DNA of 22,523 nucleotides from RGIG1828 sp045546535 (lineage in GTDB: Bacteria > Bacillota > Clostridia > UMGS1810). The notes below the pieces were generated by a model. The model saw only the letters and a list, made by a program, of their open reading frames with translations, was not told the DNA's origin and made no database searches. This document shows positions 16,392 through 22,411 of this stretch, one piece after another. The stretch is taken from positions 1-22,523 of the forward strand of contig JAZQDA010000169.1 of the NCBI GenBank assembly GCA_045546535.1, in the 5' to 3' direction. Position numbers and translations under genes: made by a program. The stretch's first letter is position 1, and each line of letters starts with the position of its first letter.

Positions 16392-16732
16392 GACTCAAAA
16401 TAAAGCAGTAATTCTTCTTTGTGCTCGGCATATATGCCGTTTTTCAGTCTTTCTTCTTCATCACGGGTTATATAAAGAGGCTCTGCCTCACTCTCTTTGA
16501 TAAGAGTTCTTTCCCCGTTTTTTTCCTCATAGGCACAAAGACGCCCGTCTTCAAGTTTTAAAAAATACTTAGCACTTTCTCTGGGCAGTGCATCAGACGC
16601 CACTTTCTCATCGATTACCCGTCCCCGTTGTGCTATAGGTTCAGGAGTACCTGGACTGTTTGCAAAAAAAGCAACAGAAAAAAGTACAATAACAAAAAGG
16701 ATACCCAAATATATTTTCCAACCCAATCTCAT
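16379..16732 (-). CDS. membrane-anchored BofC-like C-terminal domain protein
   Basis: 117 residues with an N-terminal membrane segment (about 6-24), then a linker rich in Pro, Glu and Arg, and a C-terminal domain of about 60 residues. This reads KYFLKLEDGRLCAYEE, then EPLYITRDEEERLKNGIY, and ends LLLYFESYLS. The order (Y-x-L-x-x-x-x-G-x-x-x-x-Y, then L-x-x-x-D-x-x-x-L-x-x-GI, then LEDY-S) matches the BofC C-terminal domain found in Clostridia and Bacillus, where BofC checks SpoIVB proteolysis in the sporulating forespore. The resemblance is judged by eye. It proves neither a sporulation role nor sporulation in this organism. GGTGG lies 4 bases before the ATG. Convergent with prmC. Confidence 0.68.
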   Translation of the reverse strand: MRLGWKIYLGILFVIVLFSVAFFANSPGTPEPIAQRGRVIDEKVASDALPRESAKYFLKLEDGRLCAYEEKNGERTLIKESEAEPLYITRDEEERLKNGIYAEHKEELLLYFESYLS

Positions 16733-16771
16733 TTTACCACCACTTATTTTTTAAAAAATTACATTTATAGT

Positions 16772-16783
16772 TTGGTATATAAT
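16772..16783 (+). promoter_or_regulatory. candidate extended -10 promoter of the PBP gene
   Basis: TTGGTATATAAT: a TGn extension with overlapping TATATA/TATAAT -10 boxes, about 41 bases before the ATG at 16824. No clear -35. It shares TTGGTATATAA with the site at 4984-4994. Confidence 0.45.
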
Positions 16784-16823
16784 TTTAAAAATATGCATTT
16801 TTAAAAGCCGGAGATGACCTTAC

Positions 16824-19148
16824 ATGAAAAAACTTGACACTACCAAAGCAAATCAACGCCAAAAACAGTCAAAAAAGACAAGGAGTGAAAATTCGCTTTC
16901 TAAAAGAAGCAAGTCTTTCATAACATTTGTAAATGTTATGAAAGGTTTTGTCGTGCTTGTTTTAGCACTTAGCATATCACTCGGTATTGTAATGTACGCA
17001 CAGACAGATTTCAGTTTCGGCGATGATTTCACTGCTTTTGATTTAAGTCTTTCTTCTACAATATACTGCGAAAACAAATACGGTGAATATATTGAATACG
17101 AGCAGTTTAAATCTTCCGACAAAAGAATATGGGTAGACATCGAAAAAGTCCCCGAGGATTTAAAAGATGCCTTTGTGGCTATTGAAGACCAGAGATTTTA
17201 TTCACACGCAGGTGTGGATTTGAAAAGGACTCTCGGTGCTGCGATAAATGTATTTTTAAAAGGCGACTCATCATACGGCGGTTCAACAATAACACAGCAA
17301 CTTGTAAAAAATATCACTCAAGATAAAGAACGTACAAAGGCAAGAAAATTAAGAGAGATTTCAAGAGCGCTTGTGCTTGAGACCAAAATGGACAAAGACC
17401 AGATTCTTGAAATGTATATGAATTCTATCTACTTAAGTCAGGGTGTTCACGGTGTTCAGGCGGCATCGCACGTGTATTTCGGTAAGGATGTATCAAAACT
17501 ATCCTTGGCAGAATCTGCTTGTATTGCGGGAATCACACAGTTCCCCACAACTTTTGACCCGCTTTTAAACCCCGAAAACAACAAAAGAAAGCAAACTTTA
17601 GTGCTTTCTAAAATGCTTGAACTCGGCTTTATTGACGAGGCAGAATATGAAAAAGCAATAAATGAAGAACTTGTGTTTATGGACGGAGAGAAAAACCAGC
17701 ACGACACTCTTACAGACGATACACAGTCCTATTTTGCAGATTTTATTTTTGAACAGGCAAAAAAAGACCTTATGAATGAATTCGGATATACCGAGGTTTT
17801 TGCAGAAGACCTTCTTTGCAACCGCGGTCTTAAGATATATGCAACAGTTGATCCCGAAGTTCAGAATACCATGGAAGACTATTATGAAAACTCTTCCAAT
17901 TTCCCTAACCTCTACGGCTCTGATATCGCACAGTCGGCGATGGTAATTATGAACCCGTCAAACGGTCAGGTTAAAGGTATTGTCGGCGGAAGAGGCGAAA
18001 AAGAGGGGGCGAGAATACTTAACCGAGCAAGTCAGAGTAAGCGTCAGCCCGGTTCGTCTATAAAGCCCATAGCGGTATATGCTCCTGCTCTTGAGGAAAA
18101 TGTTGTAAACCTTTCAAGCACTATAAACAATTTAAAACTGACTGTAGGCGACTGGACGCCTAAGAACTCTAACGGCAAATATACTGCGCCCGTTACTATC
18201 CAGAGTGCCGTGGCGTATTCATATAATGTTCCTGCGATAAATGTGTTAAAAGACCTCGGCGTCGATAAATCGTTCTCATATTTAAAAGACAAACTCCACA
18301 TTTCAACCCTTATCGATTCCGTTACAAAAAACGGCAAAGTTTATTCCGACAAAAACCTTTCCTCTCTTGCGCTCGGCGGTCTTACAGAGGGCGTTACTCC
18401 GCTTGAAATGACCGCAGCATATTCCGCACTTGCAAACGGCGGTGTGTATATTGAGCCGACCTCATACACAAAGATTTATGATAAAGCAGGAAAACTTTTC
18501 TACGAGAAAAAACCGTTTAAAACAAGAGCGTTTTCAGAAGAAACTGCTTTCCTTACTCAGCAACTTTTAAAAGGCGTTGTTCAGTACGGTACTGCAGGTG
18601 GCTCTGTTATAGGAAATAACGATACCTGCGGTAAAACAGGTACAACAGACGATAACAAAGACAAGTGGTTCATAGGTTTTACACCGCACTACTGCGCAGG
18701 TGTATGGTTTGGTTATGACAGTCCTAAGGTTGTAAGCACGGGTACAAATCCGTCACTTGCCGTATGGAAAAACATAATGACAGATATCCACTCAGGGCTC
18801 TCTGCTAAAACTTTCAAAAAACCCTCAGGCATTGTATCTGCCGAGGTTTGCCCCTATACAGGCGTTTACGAATCGCAATCTGCACCTACAATCTATGTAA
18901 ACAAAAAATTCCTTACAGGCTACTGCAAGGGCAAAAATCACGGAAAATATATAGGTTGGTCAGAAGAAGACGATAAAATTTTAGAAGAAATGAGAAAAGA
19001 AGAAGAGGAAAAATTAAAAGCCGAGCAGGAAGCAAACAGCGCCGGGGAAGAAACCCCGTCAGATACTGAAAGCACCGAAAACACGCAGACAACATCCAAA
19101 CCTTCCCAGGAGGGCGAAACTCCTCTAAAAACTAATGATGATGAATAA
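16824..19148 (+). CDS. class A penicillin-binding protein (PBP1A family)
   Basis: Bifunctional peptidoglycan synthase of 774 residues. The short cationic cytoplasmic N-terminus (1-31) precedes one membrane segment (about 38-58). The GT51 glycosyltransferase domain follows, with EDQRFYSHAG (121-130), GGSTITQQL (152-160) and YLSQGVHGVQAASHVYFGK. The transpeptidase domain has SSIK (S411-K414), SYN (S466-N468) and KTGT (K604). The C-terminal tail (about 720-774) is very acidic and Ser/Thr/Pro-rich, typical of an extracytoplasmic linker. It polymerises glycan strands from lipid II and cross-links them outside the membrane; beta-lactams bind the active serine. GGAG is 10 bases before the ATG at 16824. 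Monocistronic, with a strong terminator after it. Confidence 0.94.
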   Translation: MKKLDTTKANQRQKQSKKTRSENSLSKRSKSFITFVNVMKGFVVLVLALSISLGIVMYAQTDFSFGDDFTAFDLSLSSTIYCENKYGEYIEYEQFKSSDKRIWVDIEKVPEDLKDAFVAIEDQRFYSHAGVDLKRTLGAAINVFLKGDSSYGGSTITQQLVKNITQDKERTKARKLREISRALVLETKMDKDQILEMYMNSIYLSQGVHGVQAASHVYFGKDVSKLSLAESACIAGITQFPTTFDPLLNPENNKRKQTLVLSKMLELGFIDEAEYEKAINEELVFMDGEKNQHDTLTDDTQSYFADFIFEQAKKDLMNEFGYTEVFAEDLLCNRGLKIYATVDPEVQNTMEDYYENSSNFPNLYGSDIAQSAMVIMNPSNGQVKGIVGGRGEKEGARILNRASQSKRQPGSSIKPIAVYAPALEENVVNLSSTINNLKLTVGDWTPKNSNGKYTAPVTIQSAVAYSYNVPAINVLKDLGVDKSFSYLKDKLHISTLIDSVTKNGKVYSDKNLSSLALGGLTEGVTPLEMTAAYSALANGGVYIEPTSYTKIYDKAGKLFYEKKPFKTRAFSEETAFLTQQLLKGVVQYGTAGGSVIGNNDTCGKTGTTDDNKDKWFIGFTPHYCAGVWFGYDSPKVVSTGTNPSLAVWKNIMTDIHSGLSAKTFKKPSGIVSAEVCPYTGVYESQSAPTIYVNKKFLTGYCKGKNHGKYIGWSEEDDKILEEMRKEEEEKLKAEQEANSAGEETPSDTESTENTQTTSKPSQEGETPLKTNDDE

Positions 19149-19185
19149 AAAAATGCTATCTGCATATGCAGATAGCATTTTTTAT
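19147..19185. terminator. bidirectional terminator, 30-base perfect palindrome
   Basis: AAATGCTATCTGCA and its exact reverse complement occupy 19151-19180 with no mismatch, flanked by A-runs before and T-runs after. It ends the PBP transcript (plus) and the DUF805 transcript (minus), whose stop codon lies at 19185. Confidence 0.88.
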
Positions 19186-19715
19186 TAGTCTCCGTATCTG
19201 TTCGGCCCGTCTGTTCCTTTTTGAGCAAGTAAAACTATAAGGATAATATTTCCGATTGTAGATAAAAACAAAAGCAAAGCAAATATTGCGCTTCTGCCCG
19301 TATCGTGCAGACGGCGTACTATAAGAGAAATCTGCGGGATTAAAAGCACGATAGAATATACAAGTATAAAAAAGAGCGTAATTTGTACTGCGCCCGAGGC
19401 AAGAATGTTTTCTGCAGAAGTTACCTCAGGAGATGTCCCTGCATATGACACTACGCCAAAAAGCAAGATGGTAAAAAGCACAGATATTATCATATTCATA
19501 AGATATGCATACCAGTACGCAGAGCGTGATGTACGAGAACTGAAATCAAACATCTTTTTAAACATTTCGCCGTATGCAGAAAATAGGTTGTACTTTTTTT
19601 CTTCTCTCTCAACAAGATGGGGAAGTTCCGCCCCGCAGGAAAGACACACTAAAAGGTTTTCATCTTCTGTAATTTCCCCGCACACACGGCATTTTCTCAT
19701 AAGTTTTTCGTCCAT
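19185..19715 (-). CDS. DUF805 membrane protein with N-terminal zinc ribbon
   Basis: 176 residues. The N-terminus is a four-cysteine zinc ribbon (C9-x2-C12-x11-C24-x2-C27). The DUF805 part starts at about residue 50 with MFDFSSRTSRSAYWYAYL, has hydrophobic segments near 70-90, 110-128 and 138-163, and ends IVLLAQKGTDGPNRYGD; the PQISLIVRRLHDTGRS loop is the family signature. Such proteins are small inner-membrane proteins of unknown function. AAAGGAG, which encodes the last residues of NadE, lies 7 bases before the ATG at 19715, and the nadE stop is only 4 bases away, so it is translated from the nadE mRNA. No obvious link to NAD metabolism. Confidence 0.85.
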   Translation of the reverse strand: MDEKLMRKCRVCGEITEDENLLVCLSCGAELPHLVEREEKKYNLFSAYGEMFKKMFDFSSRTSRSAYWYAYLMNMIISVLFTILLFGVVSYAGTSPEVTSAENILASGAVQITLFFILVYSIVLLIPQISLIVRRLHDTGRSAIFALLLFLSTIGNIILIVLLAQKGTDGPNRYGD

Positions 19716-19719
19716 TTTT

Positions 19720-20457
19720 TTACTCCTTTGTGAAAGGTTTAAACGAAGGCATTGGTTTTAATTTGAAAAGATTTCTCTCGTGAAGAGTGTCAATTCTCTT
19801 TTTCGTGTCTTCATTATCTATTTTTCCTGTGCGTATATATTTATCAAGTTCGGCATAAGTAAAGCCGAGATTATCCTCATCGGTTTTTCCGCAAAGACCG
19901 TCTATAGGAACTTTTTCAACAAGGTCATAGGGAAGCGAAAGTGCGTGTCCCACCTCTTTAACCTCTGTAACAGTGAGATTTGAAAGCGGTGAAAAATCTC
20001 CCGCCATATCTCCGTAACGTGTGGAATAGCCAACCCAGTCTTCAGATAAATTACAGGTGTTTACAACGCGTCCGTTAACGCACTGTGAAACTGCATATAA
20101 AACTGTCATTCTTATGCGCGGGGGCATATTAATTCTTGCCTGATCAGTAATTTCAAGTTCCTTTGGCAAAACCTTATCAAAAGCATCTCTTATGTCTTTA
20201 ATATTTACCGTATAACTTTTTATTCCCAGATGAGTGCACAGTTTCTTTGCCGAGTCGATATCGTGCTGAACTCCGCAGGGCATAAGTACCCCTATTACTC
20301 TTTCCTTTCCGAGTGCCTCGGCACAAAGCGCCGCCGCAACCGAAGAATCCTTTCCGCCCGAAATACCGATTACGGCATTTGAGTCTTTTCCGTTTTCTTC
20401 AAAAAATGAGCGTATCCACTCTATGCATTCATTTTTTACTTTTTGAGCGTCGAACAA
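19720..20457 (-). CDS. nadE: NH3-dependent NAD+ synthetase, TTG start
   Basis: Amidates nicotinic acid adenine dinucleotide to NAD+ with ATP and ammonia, last step of NAD synthesis. 245 residues; the carbon-nitrogen hydrolase domain of glutamine-dependent enzymes is absent. Visible: PP-loop SGGKDSS (33-39), NLSEDWVGYSTRYGDMAGDF with the family's NxSE and YGDxAGD motifs, and KVPIDGLCGKTDEDNLGFTY near the C-terminus. An ATG frame begins at 20523, but its first 22 residues are encoded by the promoter and a palindrome. The TTG at 20457 has GGAGG 7 bases upstream (20469-20465) and begins the conserved protein, so it is the start. Followed by the overlapping DUF805 unit. Confidence 0.9.
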   Translation of the reverse strand: MFDAQKVKNECIEWIRSFFEENGKDSNAVIGISGGKDSSVAAALCAEALGKERVIGVLMPCGVQHDIDSAKKLCTHLGIKSYTVNIKDIRDAFDKVLPKELEITDQARINMPPRIRMTVLYAVSQCVNGRVVNTCNLSEDWVGYSTRYGDMAGDFSPLSNLTVTEVKEVGHALSLPYDLVEKVPIDGLCGKTDEDNLGFTYAELDKYIRTGKIDNEDTKKRIDTLHERNLFKLKPMPSFKPFTKE

Positions 20458-20477
20458 AATACCGCCTCCAAAAAATA

Positions 20478-20511
20478 TACTGCTCACAGATAATATTATC
20501 TGTAAGCAGTA
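20478..20511 (-). promoter_or_regulatory. 34-base palindrome over the nadE transcription start
   Basis: TACTGCT-C-ACAGATAAT meets ATTATCTGT-A-AGCAGTA with a single mismatch (20485/20504). It directly follows the -10 box of the nadE promoter and ends 8 bases before the ribosome site, with a short T-run (20475-20470) next to it. It could be an operator for a dimeric repressor, a 5' mRNA stem or an attenuator. It could also end transcripts from the upstream 64-aa gene. Confidence 0.6.
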
Positions 20512-20513
20512 AA

Positions 20514-20542
20514 ATTTTATCATAAAACCTCTTATGTGTCAA
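20514..20542 (-). promoter_or_regulatory. sigma-A promoter of nadE
   Basis: On the minus strand TTGACA (20542-20537), 17-base spacer, TAAAAT (20519-20514). It overlaps the last codons of the 64-aa gene and predicts a start near 20507, which rules out the in-frame ATG at 20523 as the nadE start. Confidence 0.7.
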
Positions 20543-20726
20543 TCGCATCATATTTTGCCATAAGTTTTCTGTAAAATACGCAGATTTTAAATTTCCAAGT
20601 GTTGCAGTGCATACTGAGCCACATATCTCTGTCTTTTATACTCGGGAACTCAATCTCTTTGCACTCACACAAAAGGCTGTCCTTATTTAATTTTTCATAA
20701 AAAGGGCAAAGTGGATATAAACTCAT
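20532..20726 (-). CDS. small Cys-rich protein, 64 aa, unknown function
   Basis: Begins MSLYPLCPFYEKL and has cysteines at 7, 20, 22, 41 and 49, with the order CPFY, then CEC, then C-x7-C ahead of a YRKLMAKYDA end. This layout resembles small zinc-binding proteins common in Clostridia and their phages (CPFY...C...C...C), but I cannot name a family. No membrane segment. GGAGG lies about 9 bases before the ATG at 20726, and the gene begins 13 bases after the stop of the double zinc-finger gene, so the two form one transcript under the S24-type repressor. Its end overlaps the nadE promoter. Confidence 0.65.
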   Translation of the reverse strand: MSLYPLCPFYEKLNKDSLLCECKEIEFPSIKDRDMWLSMHCNTWKFKICVFYRKLMAKYDAIDT

Positions 20727-20739
20727 ACTCCGCCCTCCC

Positions 20740-21081
20740 TTATTTAAGTCTGTAAAGTCTTACGAACTTACCGTAACTTATGCCCTGTTCTTTACTCATT
20801 CTGTCAGCATCAATGAGAGTTATTTTAACGGGGACTTTTGTTACGGACTTATGTATAAGTCCTAAATCTCTCATATATGTGCTGCGGCAGTTTTCACTGC
20901 AGAATTTTCGCATTCTCGCTGCGGTAAAAATATGTCCGCACCTTTGACATAAATGCCTCTCGCCTATCTTCGCCTTTCTCTTTGAATAAAGCAGAGCGCA
21001 TTTTTTTCTGCAAAACTTTCTTGCATTTTTGTCTGTTGTAAAAGTTTTTTTGCAATATGGACAAATTTTTGTTACTTTCAT
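20740..21081 (-). CDS. double zinc-ribbon protein, possible DNA-binding
   Basis: 113 residues from the ATG at 21081, chosen because AGGAGG lies 5 bases before it; a longer frame from 21117 lies inside the upstream small ORF. Two tandem four-cysteine modules are visible: C7-x2-C10-x13-C24-x3-C28 and C45-x2-C48-x12-C61-x3-C65, each ending KFC-x3-C, rich in Lys and Arg between. The last 45 residues (KVPVKITLIDADRMSKEQ, then YGKFVRLYRLK) look like a small helical DNA-binding tail, and SKEQGISYGKFV resembles the turn found in phage helix-turn-helix proteins. Second cistron of the operon divergent from the S24-type repressor, so probably derepressed with it. No function can be named; nucleic-acid binding is the likely property. 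Confidence 0.72.
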   Translation of the reverse strand: MKVTKICPYCKKTFTTDKNARKFCRKKCALLYSKRKAKIGERHLCQRCGHIFTAARMRKFCSENCRSTYMRDLGLIHKSVTKVPVKITLIDADRMSKEQGISYGKFVRLYRLK

Positions 21082-21092
21082 TTTTCCTCCTG

Positions 21093-21194
21093 TCAGATGT
21101 TGGCTTCGATAAAGCAACCAAGCACGTACATAAAACCTGAAACCAACATTAAAACCTTTTCGTTTGCAAATAATGTGTTAAACATTTGTTTCAC
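21093..21194 (-). CDS. 33-aa hydrophobic membrane peptide, first gene of S24-controlled operon
   Basis: GTG start at 21194 with AAAGGAAG 8 bases upstream, stop TGA at 21095-21093. The sequence begins MKQMFNTLFANEKV and continues with a hydrophobic stretch LMLVSGFMYVLGCFI (about residues 15-29) before EANI, that is, one possible transmembrane helix. Its stop lies only 2 bases before the AGGAGG of the double zinc-finger gene, so translational coupling is likely. It is the first cistron after the minus-strand promoter at 21260-21288. Small membrane peptides under LexA-type control elsewhere include cell-division inhibitors and toxins (YneA, SidA, TisB classes), which is only an analogy. Too short for standard gene callers; support is the ribosome site, spacing and composition. 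Confidence 0.6.
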   Translation of the reverse strand: MKQMFNTLFANEKVLMLVSGFMYVLGCFIEANI

Positions 21195-21259
21195 AAAAAA
21201 CACTTCCTTTCTCAATTTTACAATACCCTTATTAATAATGTTTCGCTATCGACACATTT

Positions 21260-21288
21260 ATAATAACACGCTTTTGTGTCGTTGTCAA
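21260..21288 (-). promoter_or_regulatory. sigma-A promoter of the small peptide / zinc-finger operon
   Basis: On the minus strand TTGACA (21288-21283), 17-base spacer, TATTAT (21265-21260). The motif GTGTTATTAT runs from the spacer through the -10 box (21269-21260), and the palindrome at 21275-21292 covers the -35. Confidence 0.75.
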
Positions 21289-21292
21289 CACA
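21275..21292. promoter_or_regulatory. candidate repressor operator, arms TGTGT-N8-ACACA
   Basis: TGTGTCGTTGTCAACACA: perfect 5-base arms around an 8-base spacer with an inner GTTG/CAAC. It covers the -35 box of the minus-strand promoter and lies 18 bases from the -35 of the divergent repressor promoter. Further GTGT/ACAC half-sites lie at 21252-21256 and 21327-21331. Confidence 0.5.
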
Positions 21293-21309
21293 TTTTTTTG
21301 AAAAAAGTA

Positions 21310-21338
21310 TTGATTTTTTTGAAAAAGTGTGTTATTAT
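21310..21338 (+). promoter_or_regulatory. sigma-A promoter of the S24-type repressor gene
   Basis: TTGATT (21310-21315), 17-base spacer, TATTAT (21333-21338). GTGTTATTAT (21329-21338) overlaps the -10 box exactly as on the divergent promoter, so the repressor probably controls itself. Confidence 0.75.
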
Positions 21339-21368
21339 GGTTACATCAAATAGGAAAGGATTGTTTGT

Positions 21369-22007
21369 ATGGCAAGTTTAGGCGACCGTATAAAAGAACT
21401 CAGAAAAGCACACGGATATACTCAGAATGAATTTATCGATATATTAAAAGAAAAATACAATTTGAAAGCAGACAGAGTAATGCTCTCTAAATGGGAATGC
21501 TCCAAGCAGTGCCCCCATATTGAAACTTTAAAATGCATCGCATCTGCATTTGATGTAACTCTGGACTACTTAAACGGCATTGAAGAAAGACCCAATCTCA
21601 AACTTAAAAACATCTCTCAGGCAACTGAAACAAAAATTCCCATGTATGGCAAAATCGCCTGTGGCTCCCCTATTGAATGCAATACCGAGTTTGATATTGA
21701 AACTATTCTAGGTGATAAAGTTGACGGCGACTTTTGTGTCGTTGCAAGGGGCGACTCTATGATTAACGCCCGTATTTTTGACGGCGATATTGTTACTATA
21801 AGACGGCAAAATGTTGTTGAAAACGGCGAAATTGCCGCAGTTGCTATAGGCGACGAGGCAACACTTAAAAGAGTTTATTATATTGAAAACGGCGTAATGC
21901 TTGTGCCTGAAAACCCTGCTTATAAACCTATGGTTTTTGTGGGGGAAGAGTGCCAGAATGTAGTTGTGCTTGGAAAAGCAGTTTCTATGCATACAGTTCT
22001 TAACTAA
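21369..22007 (+). CDS. XRE-family / S24 (LexA-like) self-cleaving repressor
   Basis: 212 residues. N-terminal helix-turn-helix of the XRE/Cro-CI type (residues 6-70: RIKELRKAHGYTQNEF, then MLSKWECSKQ as recognition region), short linker, then a peptidase S24 domain from about residue 88. Cleavage site C98-G99 in YGKIACGSP; catalytic S130 in RGDSM and K167 in EATLKRVYY. The Ser-Lys spacing of 37 equals that of LexA (S119-K156). It should dimerise, bind operators, and cut itself when RecA filaments form after DNA damage, lifting repression. GGAAAGGA at 21353-21360 lies 8 bases before the ATG. Divergent to the zinc-finger operon with which it shares operator motifs. Could be a prophage CI-type repressor or a stand-alone SOS-type regulator; no integrase is visible. 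Confidence 0.92.
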   Translation: MASLGDRIKELRKAHGYTQNEFIDILKEKYNLKADRVMLSKWECSKQCPHIETLKCIASAFDVTLDYLNGIEERPNLKLKNISQATETKIPMYGKIACGSPIECNTEFDIETILGDKVDGDFCVVARGDSMINARIFDGDIVTIRRQNVVENGEIAAVAIGDEATLKRVYYIENGVMLVPENPAYKPMVFVGEECQNVVVLGKAVSMHTVLN

Positions 22008-22060
22008 TAGTTTTATTCGCCTTTTGGCGAGTGGTATTTCTCTTTCGAGCAGATTACAAT

Positions 22061-22117
22061 CCCTCCGTCATTTTCTTGCGAAAATGCCACCTCCCTTTAC
22101 ACAAGGGAGGCTTTTTT
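22061..22117 (+). repeat. two-hairpin repeat-like element serving as repressor-gene terminator
   Basis: CATTTTC / GAAAATG with a TTGC loop (22069-22086), then CCTCCCTT / AAGGGAGG with a 5-base loop (22090-22110) and six Ts (22112-22117). The leading CCCTCC (22061-22066) can also pair with the final GGGAGG. From memory, sequences of this pattern (CCCTCCGTC...GCCACCTCCC...GGGAGGC) recur in gut Clostridia genomes as small palindromic repeats; this needs a search. A simple hairpin TCGCC-TTTT-GGCGA lies just before it at 22017-22030. Confidence 0.6.
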
Positions 22118-22147
22118 GTTTCATCAAAAAAAATTACACTAAAAATA

Positions 22148-22176
22148 TTGCTATTTTTTAAATTTTAGGTTATAAT
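22148..22176 (+). promoter_or_regulatory. candidate promoter for the leader of the last gene
   Basis: TTGCTA (22148-22153), 17-base spacer, TATAAT (22171-22176), giving a start near 22183 and a leader of about 230 bases. Confidence 0.5.
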
Positions 22177-22227
22177 AAATTTGCCAAGTCAATTAAATAA
22201 TATTTTTTAAGATATGCTGTGCGATAT

Positions 22228-22236
22228 TGGTATAAT
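22228..22236 (+). promoter_or_regulatory. second candidate promoter, extended -10
   Basis: TGGTATAAT: TGn extension followed by a consensus TATAAT (22231-22236), weak -35. The start would be near 22243, just before the inverted repeat. Confidence 0.4.
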
Positions 22237-22252
22237 CACGCTTATTTTTTCG

Positions 22253-22304
22253 TACACTAAACAAGAAATTCGTTAAAAACGCGAATTCCTCAATGTTTAG
22301 TGTA
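22253..22304. repeat. 52-base imperfect inverted repeat
   Basis: Outer arms TACACTAAACA (22253-22263) and TGTTTAGTGTA (22294-22304) pair without mismatch; inner arms AATTCG (22267-22272) and CGAATT (22282-22287) also pair, leaving an asymmetric internal loop. Purpose unknown: an RNA stem in the leader, an operator or a recombination-type end. Confidence 0.6.
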
Positions 22305-22338
22305 TGTAAAAGTATATCTATATTATTGAATTGGTTTG

Positions 22339-22392
22339 GCGACTATCGGAGTTTGCGTTTTTTATGCGTCTGCTTCGGTAGGCGCATTTTTT
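22339..22392 (+). promoter_or_regulatory. transcription attenuator: terminator with competing antiterminator
   Basis: Terminator: ATGCGTCTGC (22364-22373), TTCG loop, GTAGGCGCAT (22378-22387), six Ts (22387-22392). Antiterminator: GCGACTATCGGA (22339-22350) can pair with TTCGGTAGGCGC (22374-22385) with nine Watson-Crick pairs, two G-U pairs and one mismatch, taking up the 3' arm of the terminator. The T-run ends 6 bases before the ribosome site of the next gene, and no promoter fits between, so that gene depends on read-through. Confidence 0.65.
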
Positions 22393-22411
22393 AATTGCGG
22401 AGGGGTTTGTT

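Larger units (their letters stand above)
22118..22411 (+). other. intergenic region: AT-rich leader of the last gene
   Basis: No reading frame with a ribosome site is visible on either strand. It holds two candidate promoters, a large inverted repeat and an attenuator, listed separately. Confidence 0.5.

Noticed and set aside
20458..20523. 22-residue hydrophobic N-terminus of NadE from the ATG at 20523
   Set aside because: The residues are encoded by the -10 box and palindrome; the predicted transcript starts downstream of that ATG.
21097..21381. 94-residue plus-strand frame upstream of the S24 repressor
   Set aside because: It runs across both promoters and operators, lacks a ribosome site and is antisense to the small peptide gene.
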